Positions 25,162-34,102 of a DNA stretch of 40,919 nucleotides are shown piece after piece. Position 1 is the first letter of the stretch, and each line of letters starts with the position of its first letter. The position numbers and the translations under genes are program-made. The DNA lies in assembly GCA_020351775.1 (NCBI GenBank), contig CP070666.1:3223461-3264379 (forward strand), given 5' to 3'. The notes below the pieces were generated by a model. That model was not told the DNA's origin, searched no databases, and saw only the letters and a list, made by a program, of their open reading frames with translations. This stretch comes from Gemmatimonadota bacterium (GTDB taxonomy: Bacteria > Gemmatimonadota > Gemmatimonadetes > Gemmatimonadales > GWC2-71-9).

Positions 25162-26317
25162 TTGTGTTGTCCTCGCCTGAATCCCCCTGGTGTACGCCAC
25201 GTGACTCGGCCCCCTTGGAAGCCACCTTTTTCCGCGTGCCCGACCCGCCACCACCACCCACGACGCCCAATAGTCGCTCCACCTCGGTTGGATCCGGCGC
25301 CGTCATCCTCGCGGTCTCCAGACTAATCACATCGCTATCCACGAGATCTGCCAAATGCTGCTCAAATGTCTGCATCCCGTACTTCTCTCGGCCATCGGCG
25401 ATATGCTTCCTGATATCGCCAACCCGGTTTCGATCCCCAATGAGCTCCCGTATTGTCGGAGTGCACATAAGGATCTCAAGCGCCGCTGTCCGTCCCCCCC
25501 CATCGCCCCGTGGGACAAGCCGTTGTGAAAACACGGCCTGGAGTGTATCAGATAGGCGCATTCGTGCCACTTCCTGTTCATCCGGGGGGAACATCGCGAT
25601 CACGCGGGCTATGGTCGTCGTAGCATCCGGTGTCGCCAAGGTAGATATCAGCAGACGTCCCGTCTCCGCAGCCGTCATCCCAATGTCGATGGTCTCCACG
25701 TCAGGCAGCTCCCCTATCAAGATGACATCAGGATCCTGCCGCAGCGCCGAGCGCAGACCCGATTGGAAGCTCTCAGTGTCGACTCCTACCTCCCTTTGCG
25801 TCACAGACGAGTTGAGATCACGGTGCAGGAACTCGATCGGGTTCTCCAGTGTCACTATGTGCTTGTTGGTGTTGGTGTTCAGCGCGTTTACTATCGCAGC
25901 CATCGTCGAGCTCTTGCCGCTCCCGGATGGCCCGGTCACCAGCACCAATCCACGATCCATATCAGCGACTTTCTCCAACACCCTTGGGAGACACAGTTTG
26001 TCGAGTGTAGGCACTTCGAAGGGTATAACCCTAAGCACCACCATGAACGAAGATCTCTGCCTCAGGATGTTGACACGAAACCGTCCTACCCCCGGCGAGC
26101 CCCAAGAACAGTCGTAGTCCCTGATCTGGTCGATACGTTTCCTATCTTCCTCAGTCGGGATGAACTTGAGCGCGATCGTCTTGGTCTGATCCGGTGTCAA
26201 GCGTTGCTTTGTGAGCGGCTTGAGCTCACCATCGATTCGCGCTCGAAATACGTCGCCAGCCTTGATGTGGAGATCGGACGCACCGCGCTCTACAGCCGCT
26301 TTGATGATATTCTCCAT
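25154..26317 (-). CDS. PilT/PilU-type twitching ATPase with degenerate His box
   Basis: This 387-residue protein is a hexameric secretion ATPase of the PilT/PilU branch that powers type IV pilus retraction. The N-terminal PAS-like domain (SDLHIKAGD) precedes the RecA core with Walker A GPSGSGKS (129-136), an Asp box TLENPIEFLH and Walker B DPDVILIGE (196-203). The His box, which in PilT reads like GTLHT, is STLATPDATTT here, so the conserved His is Ala. The C-terminal 45 residues are a Gly/Ser/Glu tail with five Gly in a row (354-358). It follows a hydroxyacid dehydrogenase gene by two bases and shares no operon with other pilus genes. It could be a regulatory or non-pilus variant. Confidence 0.88.
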   Translation of the reverse strand: MENIIKAAVERGASDLHIKAGDVFRARIDGELKPLTKQRLTPDQTKTIALKFIPTEEDRKRIDQIRDYDCSWGSPGVGRFRVNILRQRSSFMVVLRVIPFEVPTLDKLCLPRVLEKVADMDRGLVLVTGPSGSGKSSTMAAIVNALNTNTNKHIVTLENPIEFLHRDLNSSVTQREVGVDTESFQSGLRSALRQDPDVILIGELPDVETIDIGMTAAETGRLLISTLATPDATTTIARVIAMFPPDEQEVARMRLSDTLQAVFSQRLVPRGDGGGRTAALEILMCTPTIRELIGDRNRVGDIRKHIADGREKYGMQTFEQHLADLVDSDVISLETARMTAPDPTEVERLLGVVGGGGGSGTRKKVASKGAESRGVHQGDSGEDNTSE

Positions 26318-26319
26318 GT

Positions 26320-27348
26320 CTAGTACCCAGCGGTCAGGTTCACGACATTCTTCATCGGCATTCCCCGCAAGTATCGACTGATGTTCTCCGTGATCAGCTC
26401 GACCTCACGTTCCCAGAAATGCGAAGAAACACCGCTCACGTGAGGACTCACCAGAACCTTTGGATGGTCCCAGAATGGGTGGTCTGCCGGCAACGGCTCC
26501 GTCGCGAATACGTCCAGGACGCAACCACCCAGGTGGCCGCGATCAAGGTGCACCAACAGCGCCTCCTCGTCTAGCAGTGCTCCTCGAGCCACGTTCAGCA
26601 CGTAAGCACCGACAGGCAGTGCAGCCAGGACCTGCTCATCGACTAGGCTCCGAGTCTCCGAAGTGTGGGGTGCGGCGATCACCAACACGTCGCTCCGCTG
26701 CACCATTTCCAGCAGATCACCAGGACCACCGACCCAACGTACTCCCTTTGGGCGCCGCCGTGAGCGAGTGTGCCGCACGGCAGATACGTGCATTCCTACC
26801 GCACTACAGCGGCGCGCTACGGCTCGACCAATTCCGCCCAAGCCAATGAGACCGACCCTCAGATCGCTCAATTCGCGGATTGGCGTGTCGAGCGAAGCAA
26901 GCTCCGTTTTGGCCCACCGGTGCTCCGCCTGAGCAGCTACAGTCCCCAAGAACCCGCGAGCACACAACCCAATCGCTGTTAACACCCACTCGGCGATCGG
27001 CTCGGCGTGCACCCCCCGCGAATTCGTCAGCAATGCACCGCTGGACCTGAGCTCGGCAGTGATGCTACCGCCCACGCCCGCCGCGGCGGTGTGCACCCAA
27101 CGCAGCGCCTTGCCTGCCGCCTCAATCACGCCAGTAGGCACTCCCCACCCGATGTAGACCTCCGCTCCGCGCGCAGCTTGCTCCGCCACGGTGCATCGGA
27201 CGGCCCCGTCACCGTCACTCGATATCGGTGTCGACACCTGCACCACGTCCCATCCAGCTCCGAAGGCCTCTCGTATCAAGGACACATGCGTCGCCGGAAT
27301 CGACCAGATCGGCCGCAGAGAAGTCAGACTGACAACCGCCCGTCTCAC
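26320..27348 (-). CDS. D-isomer-specific 2-hydroxyacid dehydrogenase
   Basis: This 342-residue NAD(P)-dependent oxidoreductase belongs to the D-lactate/phosphoglycerate dehydrogenase family. The Rossmann motif GLGGIG (169-174) lies in VGLIGLGGIGRAVARR. The catalytic set is in place: Arg255 (NVARGALLD), Glu284 (FATEPLP) and His303 (SPHVSG). The N-terminal substrate domain is short (about 1-110) and unlike SerA, and there is no ACT domain. Glyoxylate/hydroxypyruvate reductases look similar. The GTG at 27348 has GGTGGTTGA upstream, a modest site. It is 78 bases from trpS and two bases from the PilT-like gene. Confidence 0.88.
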   Translation of the reverse strand: MRRAVVSLTSLRPIWSIPATHVSLIREAFGAGWDVVQVSTPISSDGDGAVRCTVAEQAARGAEVYIGWGVPTGVIEAAGKALRWVHTAAAGVGGSITAELRSSGALLTNSRGVHAEPIAEWVLTAIGLCARGFLGTVAAQAEHRWAKTELASLDTPIRELSDLRVGLIGLGGIGRAVARRCSAVGMHVSAVRHTRSRRRPKGVRWVGGPGDLLEMVQRSDVLVIAAPHTSETRSLVDEQVLAALPVGAYVLNVARGALLDEEALLVHLDRGHLGGCVLDVFATEPLPADHPFWDHPKVLVSPHVSGVSSHFWEREVELITENISRYLRGMPMKNVVNLTAGY

Positions 27349-27406
27349 TCAACCACCGCCGGCAGGCTTGCGGGTGAACCGTCGATCGATCTCATGGATC
27401 GCGCAT

Positions 27407-27422
27407 CGTGAGCGGTCTCACG
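27407..27422. repeat. Perfect hairpin just after trpS
   Basis: CGTGAG and CTCACG arms flank a four-base loop, five bases beyond the trpS stop. No T-tract follows, so a terminator role is doubtful. It lies in the 78-base gap before the hydroxyacid dehydrogenase gene, in which I see no convincing promoter. Confidence 0.3.
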
Positions 27423-27426
27423 TGGC

Positions 27427-28431
27427 TCACTTGTCGCGTCTGACCGTTCGCTCCTCGGGCATCAGACCCATTAACTCGCGGACCTGCTGCATGGTATCCT
27501 GCGCTACCGCCCTGGCGCGCGTCGCCCCCTCGTGTAGCACATCGAGGACTTGCTCGGGATTGGCTCGAAGCTGGTTCGCTCGCTCCCTGATGGGGGCAAA
27601 CGTCGTGGCGACGTTGTCGCCGAGTATCCTCTTGCAGTCGAGGCAGCCCCACGCCGCAGTTCTGCATTTTGTCGCCACTTCATCCACTGTATCTGGTGCT
27701 GAGAAGTGGCGGTGAAGCGAGTAGATGTTACACAGGTCGGGCGTGCCCGGATCACTCCGTTTGACACGTGCCGGATCCGTAACGGCTGGGCGTAGCCGTT
27801 GCCAGATACCCTCAGAATCATCCTGAATACCGATCGTATTTCCCAGGCTCTTCGACATCTTGGCCTGGCCATCGAGACCGATGATGCGCCGCGCGTCCGT
27901 AACGGCGGGCTGAGGTTCGGGGAAGAAGCCCTCCCGGTAGCGGATGTTCCATTTGCGCGCGATCTCCCGCATCAGCTCAATGTGCTGGACTTGGTCTTCG
28001 CCGACCGGCACCATGTCAGCCTTGTAGAGCAGCACGTCGGCTGCCTGAAGTACGGGGTAGTTCAGCAGGCCCGCCAGTACGCTTTCCTGCCTGCGCGCCT
28101 TGTCCTTAAATTGGGTCATCCGCTCGAGTTCACCGATCGGGGTCACAGTCGTGAAGACCCAGGCCAGTTCTGTGTGTTCTGGTATGTGTGACTGTACGAA
28201 CACCACTGCACGCCCGGGATCGATGCCGGCTGCCAGCAGGCTCGCGGCCATGTCCAGGGTGCGTGACCGCAGTTTGTCGATCTCATAGTCCTGGGTGATG
28301 GCGTGATAGTCAACGATACAGAAGAAACAATCGTGATCGTCCTGCATCCGCACCCAGTTCCGTACAGCACCTAGGTAGTTACCCAGATGAAGCTCGCCGG
28401 ATGGCTGTATTCCTGAGAAAACTCGTTGCAT
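27427..28431 (-). CDS. trpS: Tryptophan--tRNA ligase
   Basis: This 334-residue class I synthetase charges tRNA-Trp. The adenylate-binding signature is GELHLGNYLG (HIGH-like), and KMSKS is present as AKMSKSLGN. The substrate region VVFVQSHIPEHTELAWVF and the helical C-terminal anticodon-binding part (PEQVLDVLHEGATRARAVAQ) match the family, and the length is normal. The ATG at 28431 is used here; a TTG three bases upstream is a less likely start. No clear ribosome site precedes it. The plus-strand IMPase gene begins at 28468, so only 36 bases separate the two divergent starts. Confidence 0.97.
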   Translation of the reverse strand: MQRVFSGIQPSGELHLGNYLGAVRNWVRMQDDHDCFFCIVDYHAITQDYEIDKLRSRTLDMAASLLAAGIDPGRAVVFVQSHIPEHTELAWVFTTVTPIGELERMTQFKDKARRQESVLAGLLNYPVLQAADVLLYKADMVPVGEDQVQHIELMREIARKWNIRYREGFFPEPQPAVTDARRIIGLDGQAKMSKSLGNTIGIQDDSEGIWQRLRPAVTDPARVKRSDPGTPDLCNIYSLHRHFSAPDTVDEVATKCRTAAWGCLDCKRILGDNVATTFAPIRERANQLRANPEQVLDVLHEGATRARAVAQDTMQQVRELMGLMPEERTVRRDK

Positions 28432-28467
28432 CAAACCAAGCTACGGAGTCACGTGAGGGGATTCAAG

Positions 28468-29289
28468 GTGCCACAGCAAAAGGACCTGCTGCAAGTAGCC
28501 AAGGCCGCGGCCGAGAAGGCGGCGCAGCACATACGGTCGGTGAGCCAGCCACCCGACCCGGCTTCATGGGACCTCAAGGGCGTGAGCGATTTCGTTACAC
28601 AGGTAGACCGCGATTCTGAACAGATAATCCAAGACATCCTGCTGCGGGAGTTCCCGGATTCAATCGTCGTCGGAGAGGAACTGTCACCGGGTTCGAGCGG
28701 CAGCGGTGACGACCTCGTGTGGATAGTGGACCCCCTCGATGGAACCACCAACTTCCTGCACGGTTACCCAGCATACGCGGTTAGCATAGCAGCTCAGAGG
28801 GATGGAGTCTTGAAAGCGGGGGTCGTGGTGAACGTCCATCGTGGGCAGGTTTACACGGCCTCAGTCGGTTGCGGGGCCTGGTGCGGAGATGTGCGTCTCA
28901 GAGTGTCCCACACCAAGGAACCTACCAGTGCCCTGATCGGCACCGGGTTCCCGTTCAAGACCTTGGATTTGATGCCGGAATACCTGCAGCAGTTCTCCAC
29001 TATTCTGAACTCTACCAGCGGCGTCCGTCGCGCCGGTTCAGCGGCCCTCGATCTGGTGGATGTTGCGTTGGGAAGGTTCGACGGCTTCTGGGAGTTATCC
29101 CTGGCACCCTGGGACATAGCTGCAGGGACTCTCCTGGTAAGGGAGGCCGGAGGCGTGGTCACCGACATCGTCGGCCAGCCCACGGTCGTGCGTCAGGGCT
29201 CTATCGTTGCAGGCAATCCGGTGATTCACGCATGGTTGCTTGGTCTGCTTTCCGCCCAGCAGCCGTCAACCCCTTCAGTCGCCTCCTGA
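28468..29289 (+). CDS. Inositol monophosphatase-family phosphatase (SuhB/HisN type)
   Basis: This 273-residue Mg2+-dependent phosphatase carries the two family signatures: DPLDGTTNFLHG with the preceding VVGEELSPG, and the C-terminal WELSLAPWDIAAGTLL. Metal ligands are the Glu in GEE and the Asp residues in VDPLDGT and WDIAAG. The family covers inositol monophosphatase, histidinol-phosphatase and related sugar phosphatases, and no partner gene decides which. I chose the GTG at 28468, eight bases after GAGGGG (28454-28459). A GTG at 28453 in frame is possible. Its last 64 bases overlap the end of map on the other strand. Confidence 0.9.
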   Translation: MPQQKDLLQVAKAAAEKAAQHIRSVSQPPDPASWDLKGVSDFVTQVDRDSEQIIQDILLREFPDSIVVGEELSPGSSGSGDDLVWIVDPLDGTTNFLHGYPAYAVSIAAQRDGVLKAGVVVNVHRGQVYTASVGCGAWCGDVRLRVSHTKEPTSALIGTGFPFKTLDLMPEYLQQFSTILNSTSGVRRAGSAALDLVDVALGRFDGFWELSLAPWDIAAGTLLVREAGGVVTDIVGQPTVVRQGSIVAGNPVIHAWLLGLLSAQQPSTPSVAS

Positions 29290-30041
29290 AGCGCTCCGGT
29301 GAGAATCCGTGTACCCCGGGCATCGATCACAACAGTGTGCTCGAAGTGTGCAGATATGGAGCCATCTGCGGTGACGATCGTCCACCGGTCGTTTAGGGTC
29401 TTGATCTCATGGCCGCCCGCGTTCACCATCGGCTCGATAGCGAGGGTCATACCCGCCACTAGTCGTGGACCACGCTTGGGCTGTCCGTAGTTCGGTATTT
29501 GAGGTTCCTCGTGAAAGCTCGTCCCGATGCCGTGTCCCACCAAGTCGCGGACCACGCTGTAGCCCGCGGATTCCGCTGTGTTCTGCACTGCGTGGCCGAT
29601 ATCCCCCACATGGTTACCCAGCACTGCCGCACTAATGCCGGCATCGAGCGCGCCTCGGGTCACCCGCAGCAATCGCTCCGCCTCAGGAGTGACCTCACCA
29701 ACCGGGACCGTGGTTGCCGAGTCAGCGTGCAGGCCCTCCAGGCAGACGCCGCAATCCACACTCAGGATATCACCGTCCTGCAGTATTCGGGCGGCAGACG
29801 GAATCCCATGGACGATCTCATTGTTTAGCGAGGTACACAGTGATTTGGGGAAGTCGTACAGGCCTTTGAAAGACGGGCGCGCACCTGGATGGCTTCGAAT
29901 GTATTCTTCCGCAAGGTCATCCAGTTGTTCCGTGCTCACTCCGGGCTCGACCCGGCTAGCGATCAGAGCGAGTGTATCAGCCAGTATTCGACCGGCAGCG
30001 GCCATCGTCTCAATCTCACGAGCCGATTTTATTGTAATCAC
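29226..30041 (-). CDS. map: Methionine aminopeptidase, type I
   Basis: MAP removes the initiator Met from nascent proteins. The 271 residues match type Ia. The metal ligands are in order: Asp in SVDCGV, Asp in HADSAT, His in GHGIGTSFHEEP, Glu in AIEPMV and Glu in FEHTVVI. The GTG at 30041 lies ten bases after GGAGG and starts at VITIKSAREIE, the natural N terminus. It lies 54 bases after secY and ends the ribosomal cluster. The last part (QEATEGVDGCWAESRPSNHA) is an extra tail coded opposite the IMPase 3' end. Confidence 0.95.
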   Translation of the reverse strand: MITIKSAREIETMAAAGRILADTLALIASRVEPGVSTEQLDDLAEEYIRSHPGARPSFKGLYDFPKSLCTSLNNEIVHGIPSAARILQDGDILSVDCGVCLEGLHADSATTVPVGEVTPEAERLLRVTRGALDAGISAAVLGNHVGDIGHAVQNTAESAGYSVVRDLVGHGIGTSFHEEPQIPNYGQPKRGPRLVAGMTLAIEPMVNAGGHEIKTLNDRWTIVTADGSISAHFEHTVVIDARGTRILTGALQEATEGVDGCWAESRPSNHA

Positions 30042-30095
30042 TGACTGGGAGCCTCCGGCCGGCACCGTGTGTGAGGCGGCGCCGTTCCAAGTGAG

Positions 30096-31406
30096 CTACA
30101 TGTATCGGCGCCGTCCTCGGAACTTCACGCGTCCATGTTTCATGAAATCGTCGTAGTGCCGCAGCTGAGCATGCTGCTGGACCTGAACCCAGGTGTCCAG
30201 CGCTACACCGACCACGATCAGCAGGGCTGTTCCGCCGAAACCGAACGGAACATTGAATGCGTTGAAGATGAAGAATGGCAACAAGGCAACTGCAGTCAGA
30301 AAGAGCGATCCCGGCAACGTTACACGACTCAATACCTCATCTACATAGTCGGCCGTAGCCGCACCGGGCTTGACCCCGGGGATGAACCCCCCCTGCTTCT
30401 TCAAGTTCTCCGCAATGTCAATTGGATTGAAGATGATGGACGTGTAAAAGTATGTGAAGAAGATAATCAGCAACGCATAGGTCGAGTAATACAGCCCGGT
30501 TCCTGGATTGAAGGCATCGGACATGGCCCGCAGCCAGGGCTGGTTGGAGAACGTGGCTATCGTGCCGGGTACAATTATGAGAGCCTGGGCAAAGATGATC
30601 GGCATCACTCCAGCTGAGTTGATGCGGATCGGGATGAACGTTTTCTGCCCCTCTCGTATCCGTCCTCTACCCATGACTTTTCGAGGGATCTGAATCGGAA
30701 TCCTCCGAGAGGCCACCGTAATGGCCACAACCCCCGCCACGACGCCGACCATCACGCCGCCTAGCACAACGAGTCTTGGAAGATTGATCACACCTGTCTG
30801 CAGGAACTCCAACGTTCGGAAGATGCCCGGCCACATACCTTCCATTATCGAAAAGAAGATCATCAAACTCATTCCATTACCGATGCCGCGCTCGGTGATT
30901 TGCTCACCCAGCCACATCACAAATACAGCACCGGTCGTGAGCGTCAGAACGGTGAGTGCCCTGAAACCCAGTCCGGGACTGGCAACTGCCCCTTGCCCTT
31001 CGGCAAAGATCGCGAAACCGTACGCCTGCCCAAGCGACAGTGCCACCGTTAGGTAGCGCGTCCATTGCGTGATCTTCTTCCGACCTTCTTCCTCCTTCTG
31101 CAACTTGTCTACTGTTGGAAATACGGCCCCAGCGAGCTGGAACATGATTGACGCCGATATGTAGGGCATGATTCCAAGCGCCAACACGGTAGCCCGTGAT
31201 AGGCCACCACCCACAAACATGTCGTACATCCCGAAAAAGGTCTGTCCGCCCTGTCTTTGGATGAAGTCTGCCAGTACTTGAACGTTCACGCCCGGCGTGG
31301 CAATATGGGCGCCGAGTCGGTAGATGGTGAGACACAACAAGGTGAACAGGAGCTTTTCCTTGAGCTCCGGCACGGCGAAAAGGTTCGGAATGCGGGGTGC
31401 TGTCAT
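30096..31406 (-). CDS. secY: Preprotein translocase subunit SecY
   Basis: SecY is the channel-forming subunit of the Sec translocon. The 436 residues contain ten hydrophobic helices. Characteristic segments are RLGAHIATPGVN near the start, FFGMYDMFVGGGLSRAT for the plug region, WLGEQITERGIGNGMSL and the cytosolic loops with RRIPIQIPRK and NLKKQGGFIPGV. The start lies two bases after rplO, so it is in the spc operon. Beyond it only map follows; adk, which often lies between the two genes, is missing. Confidence 0.97.
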   Translation of the reverse strand: MTAPRIPNLFAVPELKEKLLFTLLCLTIYRLGAHIATPGVNVQVLADFIQRQGGQTFFGMYDMFVGGGLSRATVLALGIMPYISASIMFQLAGAVFPTVDKLQKEEEGRKKITQWTRYLTVALSLGQAYGFAIFAEGQGAVASPGLGFRALTVLTLTTGAVFVMWLGEQITERGIGNGMSLMIFFSIMEGMWPGIFRTLEFLQTGVINLPRLVVLGGVMVGVVAGVVAITVASRRIPIQIPRKVMGRGRIREGQKTFIPIRINSAGVMPIIFAQALIIVPGTIATFSNQPWLRAMSDAFNPGTGLYYSTYALLIIFFTYFYTSIIFNPIDIAENLKKQGGFIPGVKPGAATADYVDEVLSRVTLPGSLFLTAVALLPFFIFNAFNVPFGFGGTALLIVVGVALDTWVQVQQHAQLRHYDDFMKHGRVKFRGRRRYM

Positions 31407-31408
31407 AC

Positions 31409-31861
31409 TCAGCTCTCGATTCGGCCGCCCGCCTGCTCAATCTTCTCACGAGCCGTACGGGAAGCGACGCACCCTTTGATGACGTATGCGCGCCCAGCCT
31501 CTCCTGTACCCAAGATCTTGATTGGGCGATCGGCACCGCTCACCACTCCAGCTTCGACGAGAACTGCAGGGCTAATCTCGTCTACCGCAACCTTCGCGAG
31601 ATCCTCCAGATTCACGACCTGGTTACGTACGCGGAACGGGTTGGTGAAGCCTCGCTTGGGAACGCGGCGAATCAGCGGCATCTGCCCACCCTCGAATCCC
31701 GGCCGCACGTTGCCACTCGTGCGAGAACGTTGGCCCTTGTGTCCGCGTCCCGCGGTCTTGCCCAGTCCTGAACCGGGACCTCGGCCCTTCCGCTTCGGTG
31801 CCTTGCTGGCCCCTTTTGGGGCCGGCAGGTTGTGAAGTCCGAGCTTCTCCGTCTCAGACAT
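31409..31861 (-). CDS. rplO: 50S ribosomal protein L15
   Basis: This 150-residue protein has the typical L15 pattern: the N-terminal [20 protein letters not shown] loop rich in Gly and basic residues, then GHKGQRSR and [17 protein letters not shown]. The C-terminal globular domain ends EKIEQAGG. The ATG overlaps the L30 gene by eight bases. Confidence 0.96.
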   Translation of the reverse strand: MSETEKLGLHNLPAPKGASKAPKRKGRGPGSGLGKTAGRGHKGQRSRTSGNVRPGFEGGQMPLIRRVPKRGFTNPFRVRNQVVNLEDLAKVAVDEISPAVLVEAGVVSGADRPIKILGTGEAGRAYVIKGCVASRTAREKIEQAGGRIES

Positions 31862-32213
31862 TTTCTTCCTCAGGTTCAGCAGTGACGAGATAGTGCACCT
31901 TGTTGATCATCCCTCGGATCGACGGGTTATCCGGCACCACCACCTCGTCCTGATGGTGTTTCAGGCCCAAGGCCCTCAGCGTGTGCCGGAACACGCGGGC
32001 ACTCCCAATTCCGGATCGTACTTGACGTACCCGAAGCTTGCCCGCGCCCCGCCCGACCTGATTTGTCGACTTCTTGACCGCGGTCTTGCGCCTGGTGGTT
32101 TTCTTCTTGGCCGACCTTGCCTTGGTCTTGGTGGCTTTCTTCGCTGCTGTCTTCTTACTAGTCGCCTTCTTCTTCGAAGTCGAAGCAGTTTTTCCCCCAG
32201 TGCGGCTAGGCAT
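31854..32213 (-). CDS. rpmD: 50S ribosomal protein L30 with Lys-rich N-terminal extension
   Basis: The core L30 domain (about 59-119, [15 protein letters not shown] to LVTAE) is the normal 60 residues. Before it lies an extension of about 57 residues made almost only of Lys, Ala, Thr, Ser and Arg, with KKK and AKK motifs, like a histone H1 tail. The ATG at 32213 overlaps the end of rpsE by eight bases, and no internal start with a ribosome site is visible at the core, so the extension seems to be translated. Such a tail could be disordered and bind rRNA. The C terminus ends in acidic EPEEENV. Confidence 0.88.
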   Translation of the reverse strand: MPSRTGGKTASTSKKKATSKKTAAKKATKTKARSAKKKTTRRKTAVKKSTNQVGRGAGKLRVRQVRSGIGSARVFRHTLRALGLKHHQDEVVVPDNPSIRGMINKVHYLVTAEPEEENV

Positions 32214-32763
32214 CTTGCTGCTCCTTCTGCCTGGGTCGGTACTCGATCTCCGACGCCTCCATTCCACGCTCCCTGGCAGTCTGCTCCGGTGTTACTAGAC
32301 GATGTAGACCGTCGACCGTGGCCCACACCATATTCAGCGCATTGGAGGAACCAAGGGATTTCGTGAGTATGTCACTTATGCCGGCGCACTCGAGCACTGC
32401 TCGTACGGGGCCGCCAGCTATCACACCCGTGCCGGACGAAGCGGGCTTGAGCAGCACACGACCGGCGCCGTGCGCGCCGACTATCTCGTGGGGTATCGTG
32501 GTACCTGCCCGGGGCACCGTGCGCATGTTTCGGCGGGCGGCCTCAACCGCCTTACGAACTGTCTCGGACACTTCGTTTGCCTTCCCCATTCCGACGCCGA
32601 ACGTGCCGGTTCCGTCGCCGACTGCGACCAGGGCGTTGAACGAGAATCGACGTCCTCCTTTGACCACCTTCGCCACTCGGTTGATCGCAATCACGTTCTC
32701 GATCAACTCCGACTCGCGCTCACGGCGCTCTCGCTTCGCGCCGCGCTCTCTATCTTGCGCCAT
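32206..32763 (-). CDS. rpsE: 30S ribosomal protein S5
   Basis: This 185-residue protein contains the S5 double-stranded-RNA-like domain: [19 protein letters not shown] followed by [15 protein letters not shown]. The C-terminal domain has [16 protein letters not shown]. The ATG at 32763 gives [15 protein letters not shown] frame open to 32970 continues through the L18 gene and is not used. L18 ends five bases upstream. Confidence 0.96.
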   Translation of the reverse strand: MAQDRERGAKRERRERESELIENVIAINRVAKVVKGGRRFSFNALVAVGDGTGTFGVGMGKANEVSETVRKAVEAARRNMRTVPRAGTTIPHEIVGAHGAGRVLLKPASSGTGVIAGGPVRAVLECAGISDILTKSLGSSNALNMVWATVDGLHRLVTPEQTARERGMEASEIEYRPRQKEQQDA

Positions 32764-32767
32764 TTGC

Positions 32768-33139
32768 CTAAAACTCCAGTCCGCTTGCCCGCGCGCCGTC
32801 TGCCACCGCCTTGACGCGCCCGTGGTATAGATAGCCGCCGCGATCAAACACGATGCTCTTGATACCCAACTCACCCGCCTTCTTGCCGACCAACAGTCCG
32901 ACCGCATACGCAGCACCCACCTTGCCCGGCTTATCGCGCAGAAGGTCCTTGGACAGATCGCTGACGCCAATCAGAGTCTTGCCACCGTCATCATCAACCA
33001 GCTGGGCATACGTGTGCTTGAGCGAGCGGAACACTGCCAATCGCGGACGCTGGGCAGTACCGCTGATGGACTTCCTGACCCTGAGATGCCGGCGATAGCG
33101 GCGTTCTCGGTTAGTCTTTGGTTTGAGGATTGGCCTCAT
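32768..33139 (-). CDS. rplR: 50S ribosomal protein L18
   Basis: This 123-residue 5S-rRNA-binding protein begins with the basic tail [18 protein letters not shown]. It continues [20 protein letters not shown] and ends in the [17 protein letters not shown] signature. The ATG overlaps the L6 stop by four bases. Confidence 0.96.
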   Translation of the reverse strand: MRPILKPKTNRERRYRRHLRVRKSISGTAQRPRLAVFRSLKHTYAQLVDDDGGKTLIGVSDLSKDLLRDKPGKVGAAYAVGLLVGKKAGELGIKSIVFDRGGYLYHGRVKAVADGARASGLEF

Positions 33140-33678
33140 GCCTTCGCCCCTGCCTTGCCGGCCTTCCGGCGGACGTGTTCTCCCTGGTACCGGATTCCCT
33201 TGCCCTTGTAAGGCTCGGGGGGCCGAACCTTGCGGATCTCCGCAGCGACCTGTCCGACCACTTGTTTGTCTATGCCCTCAACCACCATTGTGGTTGGGTT
33301 CTCCACCTGGATGCTCACCCCTGGAGGCGCCGTATACTCAACCGGGTGCGAGTACCCTACGACGAGCCGCACACCCTTCGCTGTCGCCTCTGCTTTGTAA
33401 CCGACACCATGGATCTCCAGCCGCTTCGCAAACCCATTGGTGACGCCCTCCACCATGTTGTTCAACAGACTGCGTGTTAGTCCGTGGAGCGCCCGGTGCC
33501 GCTTCTGGTCCGACGGACGTGCGACATTGATCTGCTCTCCATCGACGGACACGTTTATCTCTGGGTGCACCGTGCCATCAAGTTCCCCCTTGGGGCCTTT
33601 GACACTAACGTGTCCGTCTTCGACCTTCACTGTAACGCCGCGCGGGATGACAACTGGTTTCTTGCCAATACGAGACAT
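33136..33678 (-). CDS. rplF: 50S ribosomal protein L6
   Basis: At 180 residues this has the two L6 repeats. The start [15 protein letters not shown] and the C-terminal signature [15 protein letters not shown] are diagnostic. It binds 23S rRNA near the factor-binding site. The stop overlaps the L18 start. Confidence 0.97.
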   Translation of the reverse strand: MSRIGKKPVVIPRGVTVKVEDGHVSVKGPKGELDGTVHPEINVSVDGEQINVARPSDQKRHRALHGLTRSLLNNMVEGVTNGFAKRLEIHGVGYKAEATAKGVRLVVGYSHPVEYTAPPGVSIQVENPTTMVVEGIDKQVVGQVAAEIRKVRPPEPYKGKGIRYQGEHVRRKAGKAGAKA

Positions 33679-33687
33679 CTCAGCCCC

Positions 33688-34083
33688 CTACCATACCACC
33701 GCGACGACCTCACCGCCCACGCGCGCGCGGCGAGCATCACGGTCACTCATCAGGCCCTGTGGCGTCGACAGAATGGCCATGCCCAGCCCATTCTTGACTC
33801 GCGGGATTTCCCTGACCTTCACATAGCGGCGCAGTCCAGGTCGTGACACCCTGCGCACCTCGCGGATCACCGGTACGTCGTCGTGGTACCGTAGAATGAT
33901 CCGGAGCCTGCTGTGGTGACCATCGTCAATGACCTTGTAGTCCTGGATGTAATGGTTCTCCCGAAGCAGCCGGGCTATCTCGGTCTTGAATGTCGATACC
34001 GGTATGTCAACCCGGCGGTGCCCCGCCCGGCAGGCGTTGCGAATCCGGGTCAACATGTCGGCGACTGGGTCAGTCATGCTCAT
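33688..34083 (-). CDS. rpsH: 30S ribosomal protein S8
   Basis: This 131-residue protein starts MSMTDPVADMLTRIRNA, the usual S8 N terminus, and ends with the RNA-binding signature GLGMAILSTPQGLMSDRDAR. In E. coli S8 is the translational repressor of the spc operon; whether that holds here cannot be seen. It lies 19 bases after rpsN. Confidence 0.97.
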   Translation of the reverse strand: MSMTDPVADMLTRIRNACRAGHRRVDIPVSTFKTEIARLLRENHYIQDYKVIDDGHHSRLRIILRYHDDVPVIREVRRVSRPGLRRYVKVREIPRVKNGLGMAILSTPQGLMSDRDARRARVGGEVVAVVW

Positions 34084-34102
34084 GTGCTAGATCCAGGTCC
34101 TT

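Noticed and set aside
25146..26117. A 323-codon plus-strand frame opposite the PilT-like gene
   Set aside because: Ser/Thr/Arg-rich shadow; the minus frame holds Walker A and B.
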